From RGIG3009 sp964433065 (GTDB lineage Bacteria > Bacillota > Clostridia > Oscillospirales > Acutalibacteraceae), in assembly GCA_964433065.1 (NCBI GenBank), contig CAYSPZ010000002.1, forward strand, positions 1-64,000: a stretch of 64,000 nucleotides of DNA, in the 5' to 3' direction. The position numbers and the translations under genes were made by a program. The notes below the pieces were generated by a model. That model saw nothing but the letters and a program-made list of their open reading frames with translations, did not search any database and was not told the DNA's origin. Positions within the stretch are counted from its first letter, which is position 1, and every line of letters starts with the position of its first letter. This document shows, one piece after another, positions 26,657-35,983 of this stretch.

Positions 26657-27115
26657 CTTTATTGGGGGACGGACGAGAACCGCACAAAGGCACCGACGGG
26701 AGACATTTCGTAAAAAAGTTGTCTCTCGTTCTTTTTTATAAAAAAGACACTTCCGAGAAATGGAGTGTCACAGCGGATTTCAGAGAGGTAATATTGTCAC
26801 TTCAGAACCTTATTTTTAAGAAGGTGTAAATGTTTTTGTAATTTTTCACCAAATCTTTTCATTATTATAGTTGCTTTTTCGGAAATAAGGTGCTATACTA
26901 AAATCGGTTATAAATTTCCGTTTCAAATTACCCGATTATTTTGGGTCGGTTTAACGACCGATCTCAAAAACGGGGGCTGCTGATTTGAAAGGGGTTTATC
27001 CGATGCGGATCGATGTTCGCACACCTGCGGACGTCGATCAACATACCATTCTATCTTTATTTATAATAAGTGCTTGACCGAAATTAAGGCACTTATGGAA
27101 GAAGGAGACGAGAAC
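26657..27115 (+). other. Non-coding spacer before the cohesin/dockerin locus
   Basis: There is no gene. It holds a hairpin GAGACA/TGTCTC (26700-26725) followed by six T, a second hairpin GACACT/AGTGTC (26747-26770), the promoter at 26871-26899, a leader of about 215 bases, and a hairpin ATAAGTGC/GCACTTAT (27066-27096) just before the ribosome-binding site. Confidence 0.6.
26871..26899 (+). promoter_or_regulatory. Promoter of the first secreted-protein operon
   Basis: TTGCTT (26871-26876), 17-base spacer, TATACT (26894-26899), then AAAATCG. A similar block precedes the gene at 46174, suggesting common control. The leader to the start codon at 27116 is unusually long. Confidence 0.65.
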
Positions 27116-30100
27116 ATGAGAAAACTGTTGTCCGTTGTACTTTCCCTCGTGTTGCTGGTTTGCTCATTTGCCGGTACCTTTACGGTAACGGCGGCAAGTG
27201 CAACCGAAGACGCCATTCGCACGGCGTTTGAGGAGTACGTGGAATCTACCGTGCTTACCGGCACAGGCTATAGTTCCACCTATTCCGATGCAGGTTTACT
27301 TGCATACTTAGCGGAACAAGGGTACGCCGACGTCACCATCGTCGGTGCAGGTACCACTACTCCGCAAAGTTACCTGCAACACGCACAAGCCGGTTTTGTC
27401 ACCGGTGCCGCAGGCTACGAAAACCTGTTCGTGGCTAAAGACGGTTATGTGTCGGTCGTTCTCTCCTACGGCGGCGAGAACATCGGTTGTGTCGCCACCA
27501 TTCCGGCAGATACTTTTGGCAGCACCGATATCGACACCGTTAGCACCGATGCGGATTTCGGTCTGACCAATGACATCATCACGTCCTACACCGGTGACGC
27601 TGAAGTGGTTGTGTGTAACAAACCCATCAACCCGGTTATGGATTGGGGCGCCAACGCGGCAAACATAAAAGTCGTCGTCCTGACCGCCAAACAATCCTTC
27701 TCCACCAGTTTCCACAACGGTGTAGTGTTCGGTGGTGGAGTGCTTCCCAATTTAGAAGCGCTCGTGTTCGCAGACGGTTCTTCGTTTGCGGAAGGTGACA
27801 CCAATTTCTTCTCCGGTGCTACCAAGTTGACCCACATTCGTCTGCCCAATAACGGCATTCACCTGTCGCACAAGTTTGCGAACGGCTTGTCTTCGCTCGT
27901 TGTGCTCGAAAACGCGAACAAGGTCAGCCGTGTGGGTTGGGCGGCATTGAGCGGCACCAGCCTGTCGACCTTGACGGTCGGTTCCGGTCACGCTGAGTGG
28001 CACGTTCGTGCGAGCGGTCTGGCATCCCGCCTTCCCGCCAGCTACGGTGTTACCCCTGTGTGGAACACCCTGTACACCTGTACCGGATCTTACATAGCCA
28101 CCACTTCCGATGGTGGATCCGCCCGTTGGAACACCACCTATCCGCCGATCGTGTACTTCGCGAACGAAACGGCGTTGACCAACTTCCAAGCCACTTCCTT
28201 GTACGCCAACACGGATATGACTGCTGACTACCGTTTGTACGTCAACGACCTCGTTCGTCTGGCGGCAACCGTCAAAGCGTCGGCGGACAAAGCGAGCGGT
28301 CTGCTTCCCGAAGCGAACGCGGCCCTCACCGTTATCAAGACCGGTATCACCTTCCCCGAAGGCTACACCCTCAACTGGGTGGAGGATACCTTCGCGGTAG
28401 CGGACGGTCGTGTCACCGGTACGTTGGTTTTGTCCGACGGTACCAACAACATCAAATTTGACGTTGACACGGATGCCAAAGATCCCGAAGGCACCATCGA
28501 AGAGATCTTTAACACGTACGTGGAATCCACCATCATCACCGACAATGGTATGAGTTCCACCTACTCCGATGCGGGACTGTTAAACGCTCTCGTCCAAAAA
28601 GGTCATGCTGTCACCCTCGTTGACAGTTACCTGAAACATTCGCAATCCGGTTTCACCACTTCGGTTGACGGTTACGAAAACCTGTTCGAAGCAGAAGACG
28701 GTTACGTAGCGGTTATGCTTAACGACGCACAAGGCAATGCCAAAGTGCTCACCGCGAACCTCCCCGCCTACACCTACGAGCATTTGGATATCGACACCAT
28801 CAGCTCCGCTTCCGATTTTGCGGATACCGACAGCGACGGTTACTTCGATACCTATACCGGCTCCGCCGAACTGGTCGTCATCCCCGGCAACGTTGCCTCT
28901 ACCATCACGTGGGGTGACAATGCCGCCAACATCCAAGCCATCGTTTACAACGGTAGTCAGCAATTCGGCACCGTGTTCCATAGCGACACGACGTTCGGTT
29001 CCGCAAAATTACCGAACTTGTTAGCGTTCCGTATGAACGGCGGTTCGTTCCCTGCTTCCGGTGACATCAACTTCTTCAACGGCAACAACAAATTGACCCA
29101 CGTGGCATTACCCGCCAGTGGTGTCACCTACATTCCTCACCACTTCTTGAACGGTCGTACCGGCGTTGTCCGTGTGGATAACACCTTTGGTACCGAACGT
29201 TTCGGTTGGCAAGCGTTCCTCAGCACGAAGGTCAACACCATCGAAGGTGGTAAAAATCGTGCAGAATTCTACACCAACAACTATTCGTTTGGTACCAAGG
29301 TGGGTGACTACGGCGTAACACCCGTCTTCATCCTCCATCACACCAGCCCGACCGTTAACGGCGAAGCATTGGGCAATAATCGTTGGTACGATACTTGTCC
29401 TCCGATCGTCTATTGTAACGAAGCCACCTATACCAATATTATGGCTTCCAGTGCGATCGGCAACAAAGATAAAGCAACCTACAAATACAACACCGCTGCG
29501 ATCCTCAACACGGCAGGCGCGGTTCAAAACAAAGTCGCCGCTTCGTCCAAATTGATCGCTCTTGAAGAGTTTGCGTTGGCGCAACTCACTGCCGGTATCA
29601 CCCTCGGCGAAGGTGTCACCCTCACGTGGGTCACCGACACTTTCAAGGTAGAGGACGGCAAAGTCACCGGTACCCTGCAATTGATGGACGGCACCTACAC
29701 CGTCACGTATGCGGTATCCGCGGACATTCTGGTTCCCACTACCAGTCTGCAAGACGACTTTGAAGAATACGTAGCCTCCACCGTCTTTACTGACAGCGGT
29801 TACAGTTCTACCTATTCCGATGCAGGTCTGGTCAACTACTTGGCAAACAAAGGTCACATCGTAACGGTGAAAGACAGTTATCTGAAACATGCCAAAGCCG
29901 GTTTCACCACCGGTGCCGCAGGGTACGAGAACCTGTTTAAAGCCGAAGACGGTTACGTTTCCGTTTTACTGGAAGATGCTGACGGTAACGTTTCCGGTTA
30001 CCTTGCGACCATTCCGGCATATACATACGCACATCCCGAGATCACCACTGTCAGTAAGAGCAGTGAATTTACCGTAACCGACGGCGTGATCACCGCGTAC

Positions 30101-33100
30101 AACGGTACGGCAAACATCGTTATTATTGACCAACCCCTCGCGGCGACGGCGAAGATGGACTGGAACGGCTCGCTGAGCGGTAAAGCCAACAGCAACATCA
30201 ACGTGGTCATCGTGGACAACGGTCAGACGTTTGTGACCGGTCAGAACAACATCTTCAGAAACGGTTTCCTCGCGAACCTGTATGCCGTTCGTTTTGAAAA
30301 TGCCAGTTTTGACACCGGTTCTGACATCAAATTGTTCGACGCTCAGGACAAACTGACCCACATCTCCTTGCCGGTCAACGGTACGTATATGATCCCGAAC
30401 CAATTCCTGAACGGCAGAAGTTCGGTCATCCGTCTGGACAACACCGCCAAGGTAGAACGGTTCGGTTGGTATGCGCTGAGCGGCACCAACATTACCACCC
30501 TCGAAGGTGGTGAGAACCGCGACAGATTCTACACCGACTCGTATGCGTTCAACACCAAAGTTTGGGAAAAAGGTGTTACCCCCGTCTTCACCTTCCACCA
30601 CAAAGATCCGATCGTGGAAGGTGCCGCTAAGACTGAGGCGCGTTGGAACGCTTCCTGCACGCCGATCATCTACGCGAACCAAACGACGATCGATAACGTG
30701 GCAGCGTCCGACGTTACCGGTTTGATGCTGAACAAAGCCGACTGGCGTGTGACCGAAGCCAACATTATGACCGAAGCCGCCGCCGCGAAAGCGAAATTGG
30801 ATTCGCTCGGCACGCTGTCCTCCAACGCTTCGGCACTGCAAATGGTGGTCAACAAAGCGTTGTCCGAAGGATATACGGCGACTTGGGTCGAAGATACCTT
30901 CAAATGCGAAAACGACGTGGTCACCGGTACGATGATGGTATCCGACGGTGTCAACACCGTGACCTTCTCTATTGAAGCACCCGCTCTGTCGGCGGATTAC
31001 ACGTTGCAAGAAGCATTTAAAGAATACGTCGCATCCACCATCTTTACCGACAGCGGTTACAGTTCCACCTATTCCAACTCGAATTTGGTCGATGCAATGG
31101 CGATCAAAGGCTTCGAAGTGGAAGTAAAAGACTATTATCTCCAACACGCGAAAGCCGGTTTCACCACTGGTGCCGCAGGATATGAAACCCTGTTTGCGGC
31201 AGAAGACGGTTACGTATCCGTTCTTCTGGAATGCGGCGGCGAAACGGTTGCGTGTGTCGCACCCATCCCCGCATACACCTACGATCATTCCACGATCACG
31301 ACTGTCAGCGATCCGAGTGAATTCGTTGTCAACGAAGACGGTGTGATCACCGCCTACACCGGTTCCGCGAACATCGTTATCATCGATCAACCCATCGCGT
31401 CGGCAGAGGTAATGGACTGGAACGGCGACGCTGACGGTGTTTCGAACAGCAACATCAACGTCATCATCGTGACCAGCGGTCAGAACTTTACCGCCGACCA
31501 CACCAACATCTTTGCGTATGGTCGTCTCCCGAACTTGTACGCGACCCGCTTCGAAAGCGTCAGTTTCACCGCCGGTGCGGACATCAAGCCGTTTGCCGGT
31601 CAAACCAAACTGACCCACGTATCCTTGCCTGAATCCGGTTTGTTCGGCGTTCCCAACTGGTTCCTCACCAGCGTTGCGTCGGTCATCCGCGTAGACAACA
31701 CCGACAAGGTCGAACGTTTCGGTTGGTATGCGTTTAACGGTACCAACCTGATCACCATCGAAGGCGGTATCGGTCGTTCGGAATTCTATACCGACTCGCT
31801 CTGCTTCAACACGTTGGTAATGAACAAGGGCGTCACGCCGGTCATCATTCTCCATCACGATGATCCCGGCATCACCGGTGCAGCAACTTCCGAAGCCAGA
31901 TGGGTTGCCAACAGTGACGGTATCGTACCGATCATTTACACCAACAAAGCCACCTACGATAAGATCCACGCTGAAGATTGTGCGGTTCCCGGTCTGACCA
32001 AGAATGCCGCCGACTGGCGTTTGATCGAAAACGATTTCTGCAAAGTGACCAAGGTCATCGGCGAATATCTGGATTCGTTGGTATACGTCGGCAAAAAAGG
32101 CGAAGACCTGATCGAACAGATCGAAATTGCCTTGCTTGCCGATCCCAGCACGAAGAACTCGGATGTCACCCTGTCCTGGAACGACACCTGGACCGTAGAC
32201 GGCGATAACCTCTCCGGTAAACTCACGGTCAGTGACGCAAACGGCAATTCCGCCGTCTTCCCGTTCAACAAGACCTACAATATGTTGTTGACCGACGAAG
32301 AACTGGAAGCGCTTCTCAAGACGATCGTTCCGAACAACAACGTGAACACCGCTTTGGATTTTGCGGCACAACTTGCTGAAACGTTCAAGGCAGGTTCCGA
32401 CCCGTCGGGTATCCTTGTACGTGACTTCTACTTCCTGCGCCCTGAAGGCGGCGTGAAAGATGCTGACGGCATCCTTCTCCCCGGCAGAAAAGGTTATGCG
32501 GCGGTTGTGGTTTCCGCGACCGGCAGCAGCACCGTGTATACCAAGACGTGGGTCATCGAACCCGAAATCGAAGACCTCGGTAAACTGACGGTTTCGTCCG
32601 AGGACGAGTTTGTTTTCGATAGCATCGCTTCCGGTAAGATGTCGATCAGAGCATATACCGGTACGGCGCAAAAACTCATCATTCCCGCAGTCGGTGCCCA
32701 GATCTCCGGTAACTGGACGGTAGCAAATAAAGAAAACGTTCAGGTCATCGTGATGAACAACTGCACCACCGCATTTGAAGCCGGTTTCCTGCACGACTTC
32801 CCGAACCTCAAAGTGGTTATCTTCAACGATGAGGCGAGTGCGTGGCATACTGCGGACGACGAAGATATTCCGTACACTGCCACCTTCCAGAACCTGCCTT
32901 CACTGAAATATGTGAAGTTCGGTGACGTTTGGAAAGAGCATATTAACCAAGTAGGCGCTTCTGTTCCCACTTTGGAAGCTCTTCCGCTCCCCGAAGGCAA
33001 CGTCAAACAAACGGAAGGCAGAAAGTTCAACTTGACGTCCTTCTCCGGCACCAATTTGTTGGATATCGTCATTCCTGCAGGTTATCAAACTACTGGTGCA

Positions 33101-35968
33101 CTGGCAACGCATCAAAAACTGTTCCGTATCGGTGACCTCGCAAGTTCCGTTTCCGAAGCGTGGGTACGTGCCCAGTATGCGGCGGACTACTACGATGGCG
33201 CTGTTTCCAAAGAGTATCTGACTGCCGAACTGAAATCGGCTTACGGCAACGTCGACGCGTTTGATGCTTCCTGGACCGAATGGAACACCACCCGCACGGC
33301 GGCAAATGCGCTGACCGGTAACGTCAACGCAACCTTCACCTTGTCGAACGGTGAAATTTCCTTCGACGTCACGGTTGCGAAACAAGGTGTTGCAATGGGT
33401 CTCGGCGAAACGGTTGCCGAACGCTTGCAATCGATCATCGACAACTATGTGTACGAAAACGGTACCACCGAAGACGATCTCTACGAGGCGTTGGCGGCAT
33501 CGTTGATGGACGAAGACGGATACAGTGTGTCGGTTGACGATTTCTACAGCTACAAATCCATTAAGGGTGCCAAAGACCAAGACGGTATCCTCGTTCCCGG
33601 CACCGACGGTGTGGTAACGGCTGTCGTTACCTTGACGACGCCGACCGGCGAAGAGATTCTGTATGTCAATGAACCCATCAAAGCACAATACGAAACGCTG
33701 ACCTTTAACAGTGTTTCGAACAGCAACCAGTTCACCTATCTGATCGAAGACGGCGAAAGAGTGGTTCTCACCTACAACGGCTCTGCTGAAAAGGTGATCG
33801 TTCCCGAAGGTGTGACCGAGATCGATATGATGTGGATGAGTGAGAACGCAAAAGCTTTGAGCACCATCCGCGCTCTGGTCCTCCCGTCTACGCTGAAGAA
33901 ATTGCCTTACGCACTTTGCGCGTATATGACCAACCTCGAAGCGGTCTACATTCACGATAACACGGTCAACGACAATATGAACGATGAATATGTGTTTGAC
34001 CATTGTTATATGTTGAAGTATGTCCACCTCCCCGAAAGCTTTACCGAGATACCCGCGTACTTCTTCAACCATGCGAAGAGTTTGACCGCGGTGCATATCC
34101 CCGGTAACGTAACCTACATCGGCGAAGCCGCATTCAACTCCACTTCGGTCAGCGAAATGGTGTTCAGCCCGAAAGTCACGGGTATCGGTAACGGCGCGTT
34201 CCTCGGTTCTTATGCACCGAGTTGCAACTTTAGCGCGATGGATCTTTCTGCATCGGAAATGAATGTATGGAAAGAAGTCTCCAAAGTGATTGCTGAAGAA
34301 ACTCGTGAACTGTTAGAAGAACGCGGCTCCTACTACCGCATCTTCACCATTCTCGGCAGCGAATTGGTCTTGACCGGAACCTCCCTGCGCGGTGGCGGAT
34401 TACCGTCTCACAGAGGTTCGCACATCTTAGCCGATACGGCAAGCTGGTCGTATGAAGACCTGGTTGCTTACGGTTATCTGGAAAGAACCGAAGGCGGCAA
34501 CTTTGACGGCGGCACGGTTGCGGATCTCGATATGACGTTGGCGCAAGCCGCGGCATTCGCGCAGTATTATGCGACCTCGCTTGTGTTGGACAACAACAAC
34601 GTCAATGCCGTTTTGTATGACCTGTCCGAGATCGTCTCCCATGCTGACGGTGTCACCGTTGAATGGAAAGAACTTTCCGTCGTGAAAGCAACCGAAACGC
34701 AGAAAGGTTCTGCAAACGGTATCGCGGTTCTCAAGACGGTAGACGGCGATACGTTTGAGATCGCTATCAACGAAGTTGTTTCCTATGCGGAACCCAAGAC
34801 CTGCGACGGCGACAAACACATCTACGACGGCAACTGCGATGCGGTATGTAACATTTGCGGTGCGGTCCGTACCGCTACCGAGCATACCTACACCAACGGT
34901 TGCGATGCCGATTGTGACGTGTGCGGCGAGATCCGTACGGTGGAAGGTCACCAATATGATAACGCGTGCGACGCTACCTGTAATTACTGCGGCGCCACTC
35001 GCGAAAACGCGGGTCACCAATACGATAATACCTGCGACGCGGATTGTAACAACTGCGGCGCCACTCGCGAGACCGAAGGTCATGCCTATGACGGCATTCA
35101 CGACATCTCCTGTAACAACTGCGGCACCAACCGCACTGTTGCACAATACACACTGAATGAGCCCTCCAAGCGCGTATACCTTAAAGGTAATACTGTACTT
35201 GACGTTGCCGACGGTTGGATCGATGTTACCTACGCGGACGGTGAAGAAGGTCGTGTGTACCTGACCAACGATATGGTCACCGGTTTCGACGGATCGGTAA
35301 TCGGCAAACAGACCTTGACGGTTACCTTTGGTAATGCGGTCAGCACGTTTGATGTTGCGGTAACCGAAGACCAAGCGTTGCCCACCATCACCGTGGACGA
35401 TGCAGAAGTACATGTTAACCAAACGTTTACGGTAGCGGTTCAACTCGCAAACAACCCCGGTATCCTTTCGGCGAAACTTGCGATCGCGTATGACGCAACC
35501 AAGTTGGAATTGATCTCCTATGCGGAACAAGATTTTGCCGGTTTGACTTATGACGCGACCCAAAGCGGCTTGTTGACCGTACAATGGAACGGTTCCGGTG
35601 CGACCGACGTTACCACTGATGGTGCGTTCGTACTGCTGACCTTCCAGGTCAAGATGGATACCGAACTCGGCGATACCGTCATTTCGGTCAGTTACGATTC
35701 GGATGACGTGTACGACTGCAACTTTGAAAACGTCTTGTTCAATACCGCGAACAGCACGGTGACGGTCATCACTCACATCCCCGGTGACGTCAACGGTGAC
35801 GGTACTGTCAATAACAAAGACGTCGGTCTGATCCAACGCTACATCAACTCCTGGGATGTTTCCATCAACAAAGCGGCAAGTGATGTGAACGGCGACGGTA
35901 AGATCAACAACAAAGACCTCGGTATGTTACAACGCTATCTTAACGATTGGGGCATTACGTTGCAGTAA
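27116..35968 (+). CDS. Giant secreted repeat protein with Cys-repeats, Ig-like, cohesin and dockerin domains
   Basis: 2,950 residues, ATG at 27116 behind AAGGAGACG. Signal peptide about 1-26. Six related N-terminal repeats of roughly 370-430 residues start near 28, 458, 875, 1293, 1725 and 2095; the first four share EYV-S-T, YSSTYS and YENLF-type segments, the last two are diverged. A BspA-like leucine-rich section lies within the sixth (about 2200-2380). Next come five Cys/His repeats (about 2563-2673), a Big_3-like Ig domain (about 2675-2755), a cohesin-like domain (about 2756-2888) and a dockerin (about 2890-2950) with two DVNGDG calcium loops followed by NNKD. No catalytic domain is recognised. 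It probably acts as a long surface adhesin or scaffold held by cohesin-dockerin contacts. It is first in a run of co-directional genes. Confidence 0.88.
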   Translation: MRKLLSVVLSLVLLVCSFAGTFTVTAASATEDAIRTAFEEYVESTVLTGTGYSSTYSDAGLLAYLAEQGYADVTIVGAGTTTPQSYLQHAQAGFVTGAAGYENLFVAKDGYVSVVLSYGGENIGCVATIPADTFGSTDIDTVSTDADFGLTNDIITSYTGDAEVVVCNKPINPVMDWGANAANIKVVVLTAKQSFSTSFHNGVVFGGGVLPNLEALVFADGSSFAEGDTNFFSGATKLTHIRLPNNGIHLSHKFANGLSSLVVLENANKVSRVGWAALSGTSLSTLTVGSGHAEWHVRASGLASRLPASYGVTPVWNTLYTCTGSYIATTSDGGSARWNTTYPPIVYFANETALTNFQATSLYANTDMTADYRLYVNDLVRLAATVKASADKASGLLPEANAALTVIKTGITFPEGYTLNWVEDTFAVADGRVTGTLVLSDGTNNIKFDVDTDAKDPEGTIEEIFNTYVESTIITDNGMSSTYSDAGLLNALVQKGHAVTLVDSYLKHSQSGFTTSVDGYENLFEAEDGYVAVMLNDAQGNAKVLTANLPAYTYEHLDIDTISSASDFADTDSDGYFDTYTGSAELVVIPGNVASTITWGDNAANIQAIVYNGSQQFGTVFHSDTTFGSAKLPNLLAFRMNGGSFPASGDINFFNGNNKLTHVALPASGVTYIPHHFLNGRTGVVRVDNTFGTERFGWQAFLSTKVNTIEGGKNRAEFYTNNYSFGTKVGDYGVTPVFILHHTSPTVNGEALGNNRWYDTCPPIVYCNEATYTNIMASSAIGNKDKATYKYNTAAILNTAGAVQNKVAASSKLIALEEFALAQLTAGITLGEGVTLTWVTDTFKVEDGKVTGTLQLMDGTYTVTYAVSADILVPTTSLQDDFEEYVASTVFTDSGYSSTYSDAGLVNYLANKGHIVTVKDSYLKHAKAGFTTGAAGYENLFKAEDGYVSVLLEDADGNVSGYLATIPAYTYAHPEITTVSKSSEFTVTDGVITAYNGTANIVIIDQPLAATAKMDWNGSLSGKANSNINVVIVDNGQTFVTGQNNIFRNGFLANLYAVRFENASFDTGSDIKLFDAQDKLTHISLPVNGTYMIPNQFLNGRSSVIRLDNTAKVERFGWYALSGTNITTLEGGENRDRFYTDSYAFNTKVWEKGVTPVFTFHHKDPIVEGAAKTEARWNASCTPIIYANQTTIDNVAASDVTGLMLNKADWRVTEANIMTEAAAAKAKLDSLGTLSSNASALQMVVNKALSEGYTATWVEDTFKCENDVVTGTMMVSDGVNTVTFSIEAPALSADYTLQEAFKEYVASTIFTDSGYSSTYSNSNLVDAMAIKGFEVEVKDYYLQHAKAGFTTGAAGYETLFAAEDGYVSVLLECGGETVACVAPIPAYTYDHSTITTVSDPSEFVVNEDGVITAYTGSANIVIIDQPIASAEVMDWNGDADGVSNSNINVIIVTSGQNFTADHTNIFAYGRLPNLYATRFESVSFTAGADIKPFAGQTKLTHVSLPESGLFGVPNWFLTSVASVIRVDNTDKVERFGWYAFNGTNLITIEGGIGRSEFYTDSLCFNTLVMNKGVTPVIILHHDDPGITGAATSEARWVANSDGIVPIIYTNKATYDKIHAEDCAVPGLTKNAADWRLIENDFCKVTKVIGEYLDSLVYVGKKGEDLIEQIEIALLADPSTKNSDVTLSWNDTWTVDGDNLSGKLTVSDANGNSAVFPFNKTYNMLLTDEELEALLKTIVPNNNVNTALDFAAQLAETFKAGSDPSGILVRDFYFLRPEGGVKDADGILLPGRKGYAAVVVSATGSSTVYTKTWVIEPEIEDLGKLTVSSEDEFVFDSIASGKMSIRAYTGTAQKLIIPAVGAQISGNWTVANKENVQVIVMNNCTTAFEAGFLHDFPNLKVVIFNDEASAWHTADDEDIPYTATFQNLPSLKYVKFGDVWKEHINQVGASVPTLEALPLPEGNVKQTEGRKFNLTSFSGTNLLDIVIPAGYQTTGALATHQKLFRIGDLASSVSEAWVRAQYAADYYDGAVSKEYLTAELKSAYGNVDAFDASWTEWNTTRTAANALTGNVNATFTLSNGEISFDVTVAKQGVAMGLGETVAERLQSIIDNYVYENGTTEDDLYEALAASLMDEDGYSVSVDDFYSYKSIKGAKDQDGILVPGTDGVVTAVVTLTTPTGEEILYVNEPIKAQYETLTFNSVSNSNQFTYLIEDGERVVLTYNGSAEKVIVPEGVTEIDMMWMSENAKALSTIRALVLPSTLKKLPYALCAYMTNLEAVYIHDNTVNDNMNDEYVFDHCYMLKYVHLPESFTEIPAYFFNHAKSLTAVHIPGNVTYIGEAAFNSTSVSEMVFSPKVTGIGNGAFLGSYAPSCNFSAMDLSASEMNVWKEVSKVIAEETRELLEERGSYYRIFTILGSELVLTGTSLRGGGLPSHRGSHILADTASWSYEDLVAYGYLERTEGGNFDGGTVADLDMTLAQAAAFAQYYATSLVLDNNNVNAVLYDLSEIVSHADGVTVEWKELSVVKATETQKGSANGIAVLKTVDGDTFEIAINEVVSYAEPKTCDGDKHIYDGNCDAVCNICGAVRTATEHTYTNGCDADCDVCGEIRTVEGHQYDNACDATCNYCGATRENAGHQYDNTCDADCNNCGATRETEGHAYDGIHDISCNNCGTNRTVAQYTLNEPSKRVYLKGNTVLDVADGWIDVTYADGEEGRVYLTNDMVTGFDGSVIGKQTLTVTFGNAVSTFDVAVTEDQALPTITVDDAEVHVNQTFTVAVQLANNPGILSAKLAIAYDATKLELISYAEQDFAGLTYDATQSGLLTVQWNGSGATDVTTDGAFVLLTFQVKMDTELGDTVISVSYDSDDVYDCNFENVLFNTANSTVTVITHIPGDVNGDGTVNNKDVGLIQRYINSWDVSINKAASDVNGDGKINNKDLGMLQRYLNDWGITLQ

Positions 35969-35983
35969 TGAGGGGGAACATCT

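Noticed and set aside
26309..26713. Open frame of 134 codons across the tRNA genes
   Set aside because: It lies over three tRNA cloverleaves and a terminator, so it cannot be a gene.
29966..32848. A 960-residue open frame on the minus strand opposite the giant protein gene
   Set aside because: It mirrors a highly biased, repetitive plus-strand gene and has no ribosome-binding site, signal peptide or recognisable domain. The same kind of antisense frame appears opposite the other Asp/Cys-rich genes (for example 36893-38446 and 34427-35836).
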